Positions 8,524 through 20,600 of a stretch of 64,000 nucleotides of DNA are shown piece after piece. Within the stretch, counting starts at the first letter, position 1, and each line of letters begins with the position of its first letter. The stretch comes from Mesaphorura yosii (taxonomy: Eukaryota > Arthropoda > Collembola > Poduromorpha > Tullbergiidae): contig WIXG01000242.1 in assembly GCA_009869945.1 (NCBI GenBank), positions 56,803 to 120,802 on the forward strand, given 5' to 3'. The notes under the pieces are model-generated. The model was not told where the DNA came from, did no database searches, and saw only the letters and a list, made by a program, of their open reading frames with translations. Both the position numbers and the translations under genes were made by a program.

Positions 8524-9831
8524 TTATGAAATCCAGCTAGATGATATCAGCAGACTAACCGCCTTGTCAATGACTTGTCTAAGAAACGAAACGTACGTGG
8601 CTCGGTTGCATTCAAACAGCACATTCAGCTCCAGTTTCATTGGCTGGAATGCCATTAAGAATTTACGAAGTTCTTTGTAAGCTTCCTGATTTCTCGTGCG
8701 ATGGTCACGCCGGTACTCATGCTCGTGTTCCCTGTCACAATCACGGCGCATTCTCCGTCGTTGGCGTCTGTAAAGGAACCGAATTTTTTTCAGCCATATC
8801 GATTGCAGCTGCTTGGACTTGGTTTCAATCTTGTCCGCATATTCAAACCACACTTTCATGAGTGCGAGTAGAAGGAATGACATCGTGGGCATCGCGATGT
8901 ACGCCATAAGGCCCAGTACAGCGTACAGACGGACCGTGCCGTAGAGTTGGATGACAATTGGGAGAAAGATGAATGCAAACACCACAGGGAAGCAATAGCG
9001 GGCGTACCACGAACCGAGGAGAGTGCGATTCAGGAGGGTTTCGACGTTCAGAAACCAGCGCAAGAGCTTGTAATTATGCGCGTACATCTTATGGGCAAGT
9101 TCCGAGTGGTGCTCGTCGTCTTCGTCATTCAAGTCTGTCGCGAAGTCCGCCATGTACTCAAGCCAGAACGATGTGCTCTCCAGAAAAGGTGTGACGATAA
9201 AAGTGAGCATGATGAACATCCCGTAACACAGCCGTAAGAATGCCATGTAAGTCAGCAGACCGCCCAATTCGAACCAGATTGAGTCCAGGCCAACGAAAAA
9301 CTTGAAGTATCGGTACGCGTACCGATTGAAAGGGTCAAAGTCGTGCCAGAAGAACATTCCAAGCGAAAGCGTGTGAGCGATAGAAAGTGGTTCGATCACA
9401 TTCGAGATCATGACGGTCAAAGACCTTCTCGTCTGGTATCCCTTCCGTTGTTGTCGTGTTAAGAATATTTTCTGGAACAGCGTGTCTACTCTGAAGATGT
9501 TGTTGATTATGCATGCGACGGTGTCCACGTCGAAGACGCACGCAAATGCGCAGGCTGAGAGAACAATTTCCAGCGTGACAAACATGAGCACGACGTAAAA
9601 GTGGGCTTGGCTAATGTGGCCCAGCCAGACGTCGTGCCCAAATGATGCAGCAAGGTATACCATCGTGGACGGGATGAGGAGACCGAGAAACTTGTTGAAG
9701 AAACGCTTATGTAAATACTTCGTAGGCCTAAGGATCTTTTCGTTTGGATACCAGTCGTAAGGAAGGAAGCAGAAAAAGGTTAGCAGGGTGAAGGCAAATG
9801 ATAGACGGCGATGTGCCTGTTTCGTCAGCAT
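8524..9831 (-). CDS. multi-pass chemoreceptor-like protein (gustatory-receptor type)
   Basis: A single-exon ORF of 435 aa starting at ATG 9831. About six to seven hydrophobic segments are visible, for example FLGLLIPSTMVYLAAS, YVVLMFVTLEIVLSACAF, MAFLRLCYGMFIMLTF, FPVVFAFIFLPIVIQLYG and a long stretch around AMPTMSFLLLALMKV. A charged Arg/Glu/His-rich loop precedes the last part. Length, the intracellular-type Lys/Arg distribution and the C-terminal LMAFQPMKLELNVLFECN block resemble arthropod gustatory/odorant receptor C-termini. I cannot see the diagnostic TYhhhhhQF motif; the end is poorly conserved. The call is therefore at family level only. Intronless structure suits lineage-expanded receptors. 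Confidence 0.5.
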   Translation of the reverse strand: MLTKQAHRRLSFAFTLLTFFCFLPYDWYPNEKILRPTKYLHKRFFNKFLGLLIPSTMVYLAASFGHDVWLGHISQAHFYVVLMFVTLEIVLSACAFACVFDVDTVACIINNIFRVDTLFQKIFLTRQQRKGYQTRRSLTVMISNVIEPLSIAHTLSLGMFFWHDFDPFNRYAYRYFKFFVGLDSIWFELGGLLTYMAFLRLCYGMFIMLTFIVTPFLESTSFWLEYMADFATDLNDEDDEHHSELAHKMYAHNYKLLRWFLNVETLLNRTLLGSWYARYCFPVVFAFIFLPIVIQLYGTVRLYAVLGLMAYIAMPTMSFLLLALMKVWFEYADKIETKSKQLQSIWLKKIRFLYRRQRRRMRRDCDREHEHEYRRDHRTRNQEAYKELRKFLMAFQPMKLELNVLFECNRATYVSFLRQVIDKAVSLLISSSWIS

Positions 9832-10894
9832 CCTGGAAGTTGAAACTGGTCAAAATTCAGACTCGCCTTCAAGAGGATAATGATTTTTAAGACACAATGC
9901 GGGAAATCGTGTAAGCAATTAAAGGTCTGCGTCCTTGAAAAGAAGTTAAAATTAATTCTGATTTTATTATAGTAGACGTGACCGTGCGATGCATTTTAAA
10001 TTGCTTTTCCAAATATTTACAATCACGCAAGTTTTTTTGGCACGCACAAGGTGAAAGGACAAAAGACATGCTTTCAGTCTTGACATTCGGTTATATTCAA
10101 GTCTTATTCGGTATTTTCAATGCTGAGGTTTATTGTATGAAGTTGACTTTTGAATATTAAAACAATTGCCGTGCCTTTGATCGATGCCCTCAGTAATTGC
10201 TTTTCCGGCGCATACATCGAAGGCTTAATAAATGTTGCAGACACTAATTTTCTATGTTTGAGAACTCAAGTTGATTTATTCTCGCAAATCGTAAACAAGT
10301 ACTCGTTCCAATTCGTTTTGTTTTGTAGACGCCGTAACAAATTGCTATGCTATATTTAGTCTTAACACTAACATATGACAAGCTTTACAACAAGCAAATA
10401 TTTCTCTGTAAAGGCAATAGAAAAGGATGACCTCGGAATAATAAATTATCATTTGCCACAACTAATATAAAGTAATCTTAAAGATAAATTCTGTAATATG
10501 GATATTTAACAAATTAATGTTATAATCTACAAGATTATATTAGTTAACTGTAGTTTTGCGCTAAATTACTCGTGTTCTTCTTCAAAGAATGAAGTACTTC
10601 TGGTTATCTTGTCATCGCTTAACAGTGAACAGGCTATAAGCAAGGCAAAGGCTGTGTTGAGGCGAAATTTGTTTTCCGTTGTACGAAATACCCGTTCGAA
10701 ATTCGTTGCTCAATACCTTCAGAATGAAATGCACAAAGACAAGAACGTGTTCGCCTCTTAATTTGGAGCTACAACATAACGCAATGCGCTTTGGACTTAG
10801 GGCGGTGTTAATTTAAACGTAATGTAAAGGCAGTCAAAAATAATAATACATTAAAGTCGATGTGCCGCTACGTGTCGAGTATTTTGCGTGTAAA
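9832..10894. other. intergenic
   Basis: AT-rich sequence between the receptor start and the 3' end of the RhoGAP gene. It probably includes the receptor promoter and RhoGAP 3' UTR. No gene or repeat recognised. Confidence 0.4.
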
Positions 10895-13800
10895 TTACAC
10901 TGCAACGCCAACTTCTGCAGAATGACGGTGATTACATCTGAGGACCCACGCGGCGCCAGGATTATCACGACAAATGGCAGCGATCAGAGCAGACGGGTCA
11001 ATTCGACGATACCCTGTGTGGATGAATAAAAATTAACTTTTCGTTTCAACCATGGAACGATGTAACTGGCAAGCGAATATGTTACTTACCGATATTTCCT
11101 CCATATTCGTACAGCGAATGAGTTTTGAGTGCCGTGTCACGGTCAACTTGTGTCAACAAACAGCTTAAGTTGGGTGCGTTGCTGCTCTTGCCCGATTCCT
11201 GCTGAGCCAATTTCTGCCCAACAACCCGTCGTTTTGCGTTCATGTTGTTGGAGTTATTGCCGTTTGTGGGGGCTGAACCAACTGCAACTGTCGTGGCGTT
11301 CGGTGGACACGGCACTGACACAACTGAAACGTTTGCGTCACCTTCACGTTCGAGGTACTCTGCTTTGCGGTCGCCTTCCTCCAAGAGGCTGTAATTGAAA
11401 GAGTGAATATGTACAGTAAGACCACTAATGAATTTAATAACGCTAGCTTACAATAGCACAATATCTCCAGCTGTCGACCCGGGCTGAATCGGCAATACGA
11501 CCTCAGGAAATCCTAACTGAGGTGCTGAGACCTTCAAGCTATTGTAAATTGAAGCGGGATGCTGCTTGCTGACTTGTCCATTTGTACTTGATCCTTTGTG
11601 TCCGTTGCCGTTCTGGCCAGATTTGGATGATTTTTGCTTCTTATACCTCGCATTGTCGTTGATTTGCCGCATTTGTGATAGGAGATCCGTTGGAATATTG
11701 AATAGAGTTGCACCATATTTAATAAGAAGAGAAGTTAATTGAACACTTGTCACAGCCCGATTGATCTAAAAAAAATAATTACATTTAGTCATTGAATACA
11801 TGTGACTAGCGAGGGAACTTCTAAGCTTCACCAGAAAATATTTTAGCATTTACCTCCTTATTTTGTGAGCGCAATGCACTACCAGGAATTAAGTTGGGGG
11901 CAAGAATCAGGGCAACATTTCTCAAGCTCATCTTATTGACTTCAGAATTGCGAATAAGGTCTCTCAAAAATTGTATCAGCATTCGTAACACAGCCTGGTG
12001 ACTCTGAGGTAGGAGCAGCAACAGGAGCCTCAGACAGCTCTCTTGATTTCGCTCGCTAATGTGTCCTGTGGAGTAGAAATGAAACAAACCATGCATGATG
12101 CAATAGAACATCAATTCCGTGTGAGTGCGATCTGAAGTGATACTTACCAGCAACGTCAAAAAATGTATCAATCGTATCGCATCCTAGAAGTGGAATCGGC
12201 AGTTCACGAAGGAATTGCTTAAGAAGATTGGCAACATCATGCGACGAGCAATTATTCATAGCAGCAGTAACCTACAAAATTGATGCGTAAAAATGAGGCA
12301 GTTTAATACTGGTAATCAAATCTTTATGGTCAAGTGCGGAATAGACAGCGGGTGGCATGAAAGGAACGAGTCACGCGATGAAGTTATTCATCCGAAAATT
12401 ACTGCTCTTAAACTTCGCGTTCACAAGTAATTGACTACGTACCTGTTCAGGCTCTGTGTAAAGACTAGACTCGAATGTGGCACGCAGGTCGTTAATCTTG
12501 CCCTTGTGACCAGCCATTCGGAACAGACCCTCGTGATCCAGTGATCTCTTCCACAAATGGGTCACCATCTGCGAAAACGGGGAGTAAAATCTTTATTTCT
12601 GTAGCCACATAAATTCTGCTTCATTGGAAGTGAAATGTACCTTCTCAAAAGCAATGGGCACTTCCAGCGAATTATCGCGAGTAATTCTTTTGTCTTTCGC
12701 AAGCAAATTTTCAAGGTTCACGCCGAACACAGAAGTTTGGCTATCTTCAGCTCCGTTGGGCTTTTTGACGCCATTTCCGTTTGCACTGGCATTCTTCTTC
12801 TTCCGACGAAGCTGAATACCCAAATGATCGCATTGTGCGGTCAATTCCATTAGCAACAGTGGATAGATTTTCTTCACGTCATCTTCACTCAAGTCGCTCA
12901 GGCGTGTGAGTCCCGATGGTACAATGTATGAGCACTCATCCTTGAAAATGAAATCATGCCAAAAGTGAGTTGTCAGTTCACCGTGAAATTATGCCATCCT
13001 CATGCTGGTAGCTTACAATTAATTTCTCGTCAGCATCAGCAAAGTTGGAATCTTGTGCGTTGTTTGGTTGATGAACACTCAAGTTCTTTCGATTCAGTTC
13101 TTCCGTGAATCCTCCGTTTTGAGATATAAACACCCCAGACGTGTTGTACGTTCTGGAATTAATTTCGGCGCCTGTATTACTCGATGCTACGACAGTACTG
13201 CTTGTCTTGTTATTCGGTGGGAGAGCCACTGGAACACTTCCAGTGCTGCGACGAGCTTGTAATTGTTGTTTCGGTGGGATGTATCCTTTCATGTAAATGG
13301 TCCCTATATTATGGTAATTGAGCATTTCGATACCTGCAATCGAAGCGTTCACATTAGCAATCAATCATCAATCAACGCGTTTTCAAGGCTACTGAATTAC
13401 CCGAGACAACATCCGTTGCCACTTCGCTCTCACTGCTTGAGTTTCCACGAGCAGGAAATCTTAGAGGTGGGCGGAATAAGTCTTTCGGCTTCCCGTGAAC
13501 ATACGCATTAGAATTTGGATTCGTTGTATCAAATATGGAGACGAACTCTGGGACATGTTGATTTGGCAGAGGAGGAACTGTGTCATCCAACTCATCACCA
13601 GAACTCCCCAAGGATCTGTGGCAAAAACGACGAAATATGATTATTATTAACAACTAACATGATGACTTTGTTCATGATTTCTCTCGCGCTGATACAAATT
13701 TCGCAACTCGAATCAAGTTCCTGTTGAACGTGAAGTAAATTGTGCTGAAGTCAATACTGACAAAAAAAACATGGCTGCGAAGGCAACGTAGGTCGTAGGC

Positions 13801-14622
13801 GACTTGACTAAATTGCATTTCAGACTTACGGTAGGCTCTCCAAATGAGTTGGTGACTCTTGCGACCCTTGACGTCTCGGTGGGGAATGGTCAGAAGTGGT
13901 AACGGAAGAATTATTCAGATATTCAGATGAGCCAAGCGAATCTGGAGTCGCAGAGCGTGATATCTCCTGTGCCACCAAAAAGCAAATGAAAATGAAAAAC
14001 CTGACATACCATATTTCGTTAAAAAGTTAATTGCATTGCACTAAAACCTTACCTTCTCCGTTATATCATTTTGGAAAAAGCTTCGAACATCTGGCGGAGG
14101 TTTGCGATTATGCTTCTTTCTCTTTAACGTAGCATTCAATGTTTGAACACGCTTACGCACGGCATCGGCCTATAATATTTAGCAAATACAAAATGCCAAT
14201 TTTTGTAATGCATTTGCACTGCTAATCCCATCAGGAAATACAGCGAAGCAATTCGATTTTGACAAACTGAGTACCTGATGCGGTTTGAGACTAAGTTTTT
14301 GCACAGCTGGTCCAATGTCATTTTCAGGGAGCGATTTGCCTTGTCTCCATTGTTGAGACAAATCACCCAGTCCAACATCAGCCAGCCAGTCGGCTTCAAG
14401 CTCGCCTGAAATCAGTCAAATATTAGCAAATTCGAACACGCTAACAAAGTCTTCTTCAAAATAAATGACCAATAATTTGTCACCTTCATCGGTAATATTT
14501 CCTCGAAGGTCTTCATCGTCCAGTCTTTCCTTCATGGTGCGTCCAGCTTCAACCCAGAACTCTTCTTCGAGTGAAAATTCGTTGTTGACTGTGACCGACG
14601 TTATGTGACTGACTGAAGTCAT
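10895..14622 (-). CDS. conu: Rho GTPase-activating protein, ARHGAP18/28/40 (conundrum) family
   Basis: Thirteen exons in phase give 849 aa: 14484-14622, 14275-14405, 14053-14169, 13830-13966, 13401-13615, 13017-13333, 12641-12940, 12443-12568, 12148-12271, 11854-12065, 11452-11765, 11090-11388, 10895-11013. The RhoGAP domain covers about residues 420-610. It carries the arginine finger in DHEGLFRMAG, then LLKQFLRELPIPLL and NKMSLRNVALILAPNL. Family-specific blocks also match: ADAVRKRVQTLNATLKRKKH before the domain, YPLLLMELTAQCDHLGIQLRR leading into it, LEEGDRKAEYLER after it and a C-terminal LYEYGGNIGYRRIDPSAL block. Members stimulate GTP hydrolysis on Rho at the cell cortex. The serine-rich stretch between exons 3 and 6 looks disordered. 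The symbol rests on family resemblance to the fly gene; further 5' non-coding exons could lie upstream. Confidence 0.85.
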
Positions 14623-17600
14623 TTTCAGATGGTAAAGTCAAGTAGAAATTTTTGTCACCATTCAATGCAGCGCAGGTCTCAGTGCATCCAGTGTAACGGT
14701 GGTTCGACTGATTATTAAGTCACTTTCTCGCTAATGTTGGCCTTACTACATTATTACATGAATTTTAAGATGATTTGTGCCAAAATGTGTTTCTCCTTTT
14801 CTAGTCTACTGGGCTCGGCCGGCTGCTGCCGCTGCAGTGTAGTTGATTTTTGCGTATTTGCGTTTGCGTTGTTTCACCAAATCTAAAATAAAAATCCACA
14901 ATAAAGTCAACGATAAGTACGCGCATTGTGTTCAAGTCGGGTACGGCTGACAGTAAACATAATTTACGTCTATACAGTTTCATTATTGTATTATCCCATT
15001 ATCGGAGATAAAAATTCATAATCGCAGGCAGCAGCGCAGCAGTTTTATTACTAACAGTATGCATAATAGTAGAAGAATGGTTCAGGGCAGGTAGAGGCAG
15101 AAGATAAAACGCCAGAGAGCTCTTCAGCTTTTGCCACGAGCGCAGAGTGAGAAAGTTTTTTGACGAGCTAATTTCAGTGCTTGGCACGTCGCACGTAACA
15201 AAATAATTCCGTCTCAGTTCAGCGGAGAGAATAGAAACTGACAGCGAATATTTAACAATGCAAAGTTGACACCTTCTTACACCGATTTACCTCAACGTGA
15301 ACAATGACTCAATGAAACTGAAACTGACAAAGCGCATAAGATTATCGCCATCGCACGATTCTATTCTGGGCTTAACAGTTGTATGGCGATAAAAGCAGCA
15401 TCGACGACAAATATTTACGCGATTTACCACAGCCACAGCCAGCTCGGCATTTGATTCCACATTGGGGTTGGGACTCATTTGCTTTGCTGGCTTGATTTGC
15501 GATAAACATTGCAAAATATCATCCGTGTCAGTACGACACTCAACGGTAATAGAAATGCGTTGCAAAATTGGAACTCATAATAGATTCAAAGCGGAACCAA
15601 AACCTAATGTTCTATTACAGCAGCGTAAGTGATTGATTAGATAAAGAACTGGAATCATAAAATTTCTAGTGCATCTTTCCTTGAGAATGCGAACCGGATC
15701 AGTGCAAGAGAACTACATTTAGTTGTTTACACTACCTGAAGCTGAAGAACATTACTAAAGGGAATTAATGATGTTTTGTAGGAATTCCAAGAAAATATTA
15801 AGCGCCACATTAAGCGTTAAGCTTGACTTCAGGATTACGAGCAAACCAAGCAAATTAAATTACAGTTCATCATTGCAAATAAACGAGGCCAATTGCAACT
15901 GCAGCAACCATAATCAAAACTTCCTTCCTTCTTGTGTTGTGTGAATTTGAGTTCAGACAGTTGGACATTAAGCGCAAAGAAATAAGTTCTCTTGTACACA
16001 CAATCAAATTATATGATTTAACATTATCATTAATTTCTGTTAAGTAATTGCAGCTGCTTGCAGTACGAACGTACGATTAGTAGAATCCATTTATGATCCC
16101 AAACTCCAAACCCAAGTTTCATGCTCTGATAACAAAAGTACTTTCTGCTCTTTTCGATCCAAGTAAACAACGAATTACAACTGCGTAACCCAGCCCTACT
16201 GCGTTCTCATAATAGCCAGTAACTCTAATTTTCGACATTGTGAGTGTTCACAAATAAATTTAACCAGGCGATAATGCAATAATTAGACGAATATTGATAA
16301 ATCTAGCGTCACACGGACTGATGAAATGCAATGAATTGACAGGTTACGACTACTAGCTTAACTTACAAGATAATTTTACTTGGATTGGAAGATGGCTTGT
16401 CTTTCAGAGGATGTCACTGATTGCTATTACTGCTTAATATCACTGTTTTGTCACGAATGAACTGGTCAAGTAAAGTCTAAACTAGACAGTTTAGACACAG
16501 ACAGGCATCAACTGAAGACGAGCACAATTAACGAATGAACAGTTTAAATCAAATTCCCGAATTCCAACACCTCTTGTATACTTAAACAATTTTTCAGATA
16601 CAAAACTATGAGACGAGCCAGCCCTCTCATCGAATCACTCATCAGATGGATGTCGTGTCAGTGATGGTGATGAGTTCCACCGCGTCTGGATGAATATACC
16701 GATTATCTTATCAGGAGAGGTTTAAAAATGTGACTGTCAGACTGACAGCCAGCCCAGCCTCACGGCTCAGTGGCCACGTAATCCCAATGCAATTGGCAAT
16801 TATGCAATGCTACAAGAGGAAAGTGTGCTCAATTCGATTTATGGCAGTGGTTTCCAAAATACCCATCCTAAATCAGTAACAAGGAATTGCTCAGCTAACT
16901 AAAATTAGTAATAACATGAATACTAAAGTTATTTATTCGCGTCAACGTCACCAAGAAAATTACGCATGAGCCTCAGGCGACCTTCAGCTAGTAAATTGCC
17001 TGGCTGCAGACGTAAACGTAAACAGCGAATCGAATAAGCGCACAGCGGCAATTTCACAATTCCAAGAGCAAGAACAATTAGCCACTAAATAGCACTAATG
17101 AATAGCGCACCGTGTGCCACGGGTTGGAATGATTGTTGTTCCATCACCAACAAAATGGTCGGTATTGTTATTATTGTGTCCCAATAAATTGCTGTGCATG
17201 ATCAGCATTGTGCAACGGAGACGCACGCGACGGTGCAAGTGCATTCATTAATAAAACAATTTATTACCCCAATTTTTACGACTGTCGATTTCACCAAATC
17301 TAAACTACGCTGACGACTTGGTTGACGGTTGAGCAATTTACCACAATCTTGACCTATATTCTCAAGCGTAAATGTCAAATGTCTCTCTCAATAATTGAGG
17401 TTTCTTCAAGCAGCAATTTCTTGTCTTGCCGCGATCGCGTCGCCGACATTTTACGGCTTTCGGCTTGCATTGCATGCCACTTTAAGCTGCATTTTATGAC
17501 GCTGCTGCGCTGCGTTGCGATTTCACTATTTCTTAGCGCACAAGAAACAATAATGGATTTATACTTGACTCACATTTTCAAACACGAAACAAAAACAATG

Positions 17601-20600
17601 AAATGGAAAGAACACGAACACAAAGACGCCTGGGTTGGGGCTTTGCTTAGACTTGCGTTTTCATGAAAATCTAATTTTTCAACTGATAATTTCGCTGGTG
17701 GTAATTTTTGGGAATGCAAATTGCCAATGAAATTTTGCCTACATTGTGATTTGCATGATGAAGTTCCACTTGTCACTTTGCTCGTGCTTGTGCTGAGTAA
17801 AGGCAGGCAGTGTTTGCACTCGGTTCATGATTCATGAGCGTAAACATTGAGTGACAGTTTCAGCATGGTTCATGATTTTGGTGCCTGATTTCTCTGGTTT
17901 CAGTCCTCAATGCCTCTAATGAGTTTCTTTCTTAGCGTTGGCTTGTAATTATAAATTTCATTTTGATTCTGGCATAATTTCAACCTCAGCATGCGAATGC
18001 GCATAGACAATCGTTAAATTGTGACACGTCGACTCTGGGTGACAGCGATACGAGAGAATGAAATTAAGTATTGTACATTGTATTTTTGTATTAAAAGATA
18101 GTGTGTACTGATTCCGAAGGCAATTTGGCTTGAACGTTTGGGCATTGAGCAGTGGACAAAAAGTTATTGAATATGATTTATTAAGACGGTGAATTTTGAA
18201 TTTAATGAAGAGGAGGATGGACCGAAGCTGTAAAAAGTTGGCGAGGAGATGCGGGATGTGGCTCGTAAATCATATTTAAAGACATAAAAATTTCGCACTC
18301 ACGATGCCAGGCGGTACTCAGTCAGTATGTTCAGTGTGCGAGCGCCCAGTGCCGAGTTGCAGTTAAAAAGATGCAACACTGGCCAAGCAGAAAATCAGTT
18401 GGTGGGAACTCACCCCAACAATTGCGAATTGCCGGTCCGGTCCAAGGCAGAAAGAGCAGAACATTTCCTAACCATGTCTTTATTCCTTAACATCGTAAAT
18501 TGCACTTATCTCATTCGCATGTTGCCCATTCAATTGTTTTGACTTTCTGAAAATTTTACGACTCTGTAATAATTACGTACTTGAGCAAATGCTAGGCAGG
18601 CTGCGTGTAATGAAATGGGACTAGCTGCTACCACTGCTTACCAGTGCGGGTCTGGGCCAGTGCGATCATTGATCACCAAAAATTAACTTGCCATTGTCAG
18701 CCGTCAGCGAACCAGGTGCAGTCGCACTTCATGATCACAGCATAAAGACATCTCCGTCTCAGAACCCGTTGTCTTTTTCGCTCAATTTATTTCAAACAGT
18801 CTGTTTCGTTAAGTTGCAAAAAAGTCTTTCAATGTGTCCGCGTCTGACTGCCGCCGTGTAGCGGGCATGGCAAGATGAAATATTTCCGCCAATAATTCCC
18901 TTGCTGTAAATAATTGGCAGTCAGACACGCAGCACTCCAAAGTTGACACTTGATCTTATAACTGGGATATTTTTATCACCTGCCACTTGCTTAACTGATG
19001 CTAACTGTGCTAGGCTCTGTTCTCTGACCCATTCTCATCATTCCCGTGCTGTGCTACCCAGCAGATCGACACCACGAATCACACGACACGACTTTATCTT
19101 GTAACGGAATTCGAGAGAATCCGACTGACTTGGGATCTGAATGTGTGAACTTGAGTTCGAGTTCGTATTCGAGTTATTGTGTACGCGCAGTGAAGTGGTT
19201 AGCATAAGCGTGTGAAATGCCGAGATGTGTACCAAATTCTGAAACTGGCTCTGACGATGAGGCACTAAATATAAATATCCGCCCATGCCACACTACACAT
19301 AAATCATTTCAACTTCCTCTCTGCCATTGCCATCTTAATTTATGCTGCTGCACAGCACAGCAAGGCACAGAACAAAGTAATTACATAATATCTCAAATCG
19401 TGCGTATAATAATAAATACGAAATGCTCAAACAATTGGAAACCATGAAATGAAATCCTGAACTACGACGGAAAGTGTAGACTTGTGAAACAATGTAAAGA
19501 GACTCACGAAACGATACGACCCTTCACGAGTCACAATGCAATGCAATGAAATAAATAATAATAGAAAATACTTTCATTAACATTGCAGCAAGGTGACGAC
19601 AACGCAACGGGAAGGCAGGAATAATGACACAATCGTACAACGACTCGACTGAATGAAGATGCGACCTCGAACGTCGAGTCATTTTTGGGCTTAATTAAAA
19701 ATCAATCTGTGCCGTGGAATTACTCAATACGAGATTCTAAATATTATGAAATAGCACGCCTCTGCCCATCTTTAGAGATGACAGATGAGAGTTTCTCCAA
19801 GATTCAAGATAAGACAACTGTAATTGCGTGTCAATGGTTGTTGAACATTCCACAAGCGACACGCTTGATGCTGATGTATGAATGACCTTGATTAGCTTGT
19901 GTTGGTGTTGATGTTGACATTAATTAGCTGATTAGCAAGACGTTTGACGACTGTAATTACTTGACTCGGTCTGTATTACGTAATAACGTACACTGTTATT
20001 CACTAACACTGTTAGTCAATTTGTCATGAATGACCCTTTCAAACTCTGTCGCATCTTCTTCATCTTGCCGGCAGCGGCAGCCAGCCTGTCGAGTTTGCTG
20101 AGAAAACCCGACGTGAGAACTTAAACCACACTTCTCTTCTCTAAAACCACGCCGCCATCGCCAAGAAGCAACAGACAAATGCAAGGTGAAAGAAGTAAGA
20201 AAAGTTCACAATTTCCAAGCCCAGTGTGTAACACTACACTACACTAATTCTTTTACTAGCCGCGACCTGAACATGACTTTAACTTCCTGTTCTTTTCTTG
20301 TCACCGCGTGGTAGAATTTCATGGTCACTCTAGACTAAAGACTAAACCAAAGACTGTATTCAAATGTAAGGTGTGTTTCGTGAATTGAGAAGGCAAATTC
20401 GGAAGAAATGACGAGAGATTACGACAAAGTCAAGAGTCAGGACCACAATTCTCATTAGTCATTTAAGTTGACGACGCAAGGCAAAGGCAGTAGGCAAGGC
20501 TGGGCAGACCAGGCCATGTACTTAAGTCAAGCGTGAATACTATTTCCTATCATTTGTGATTGGAGATTGCACGACGTGATACGTGATCTTTCGTGCCAAT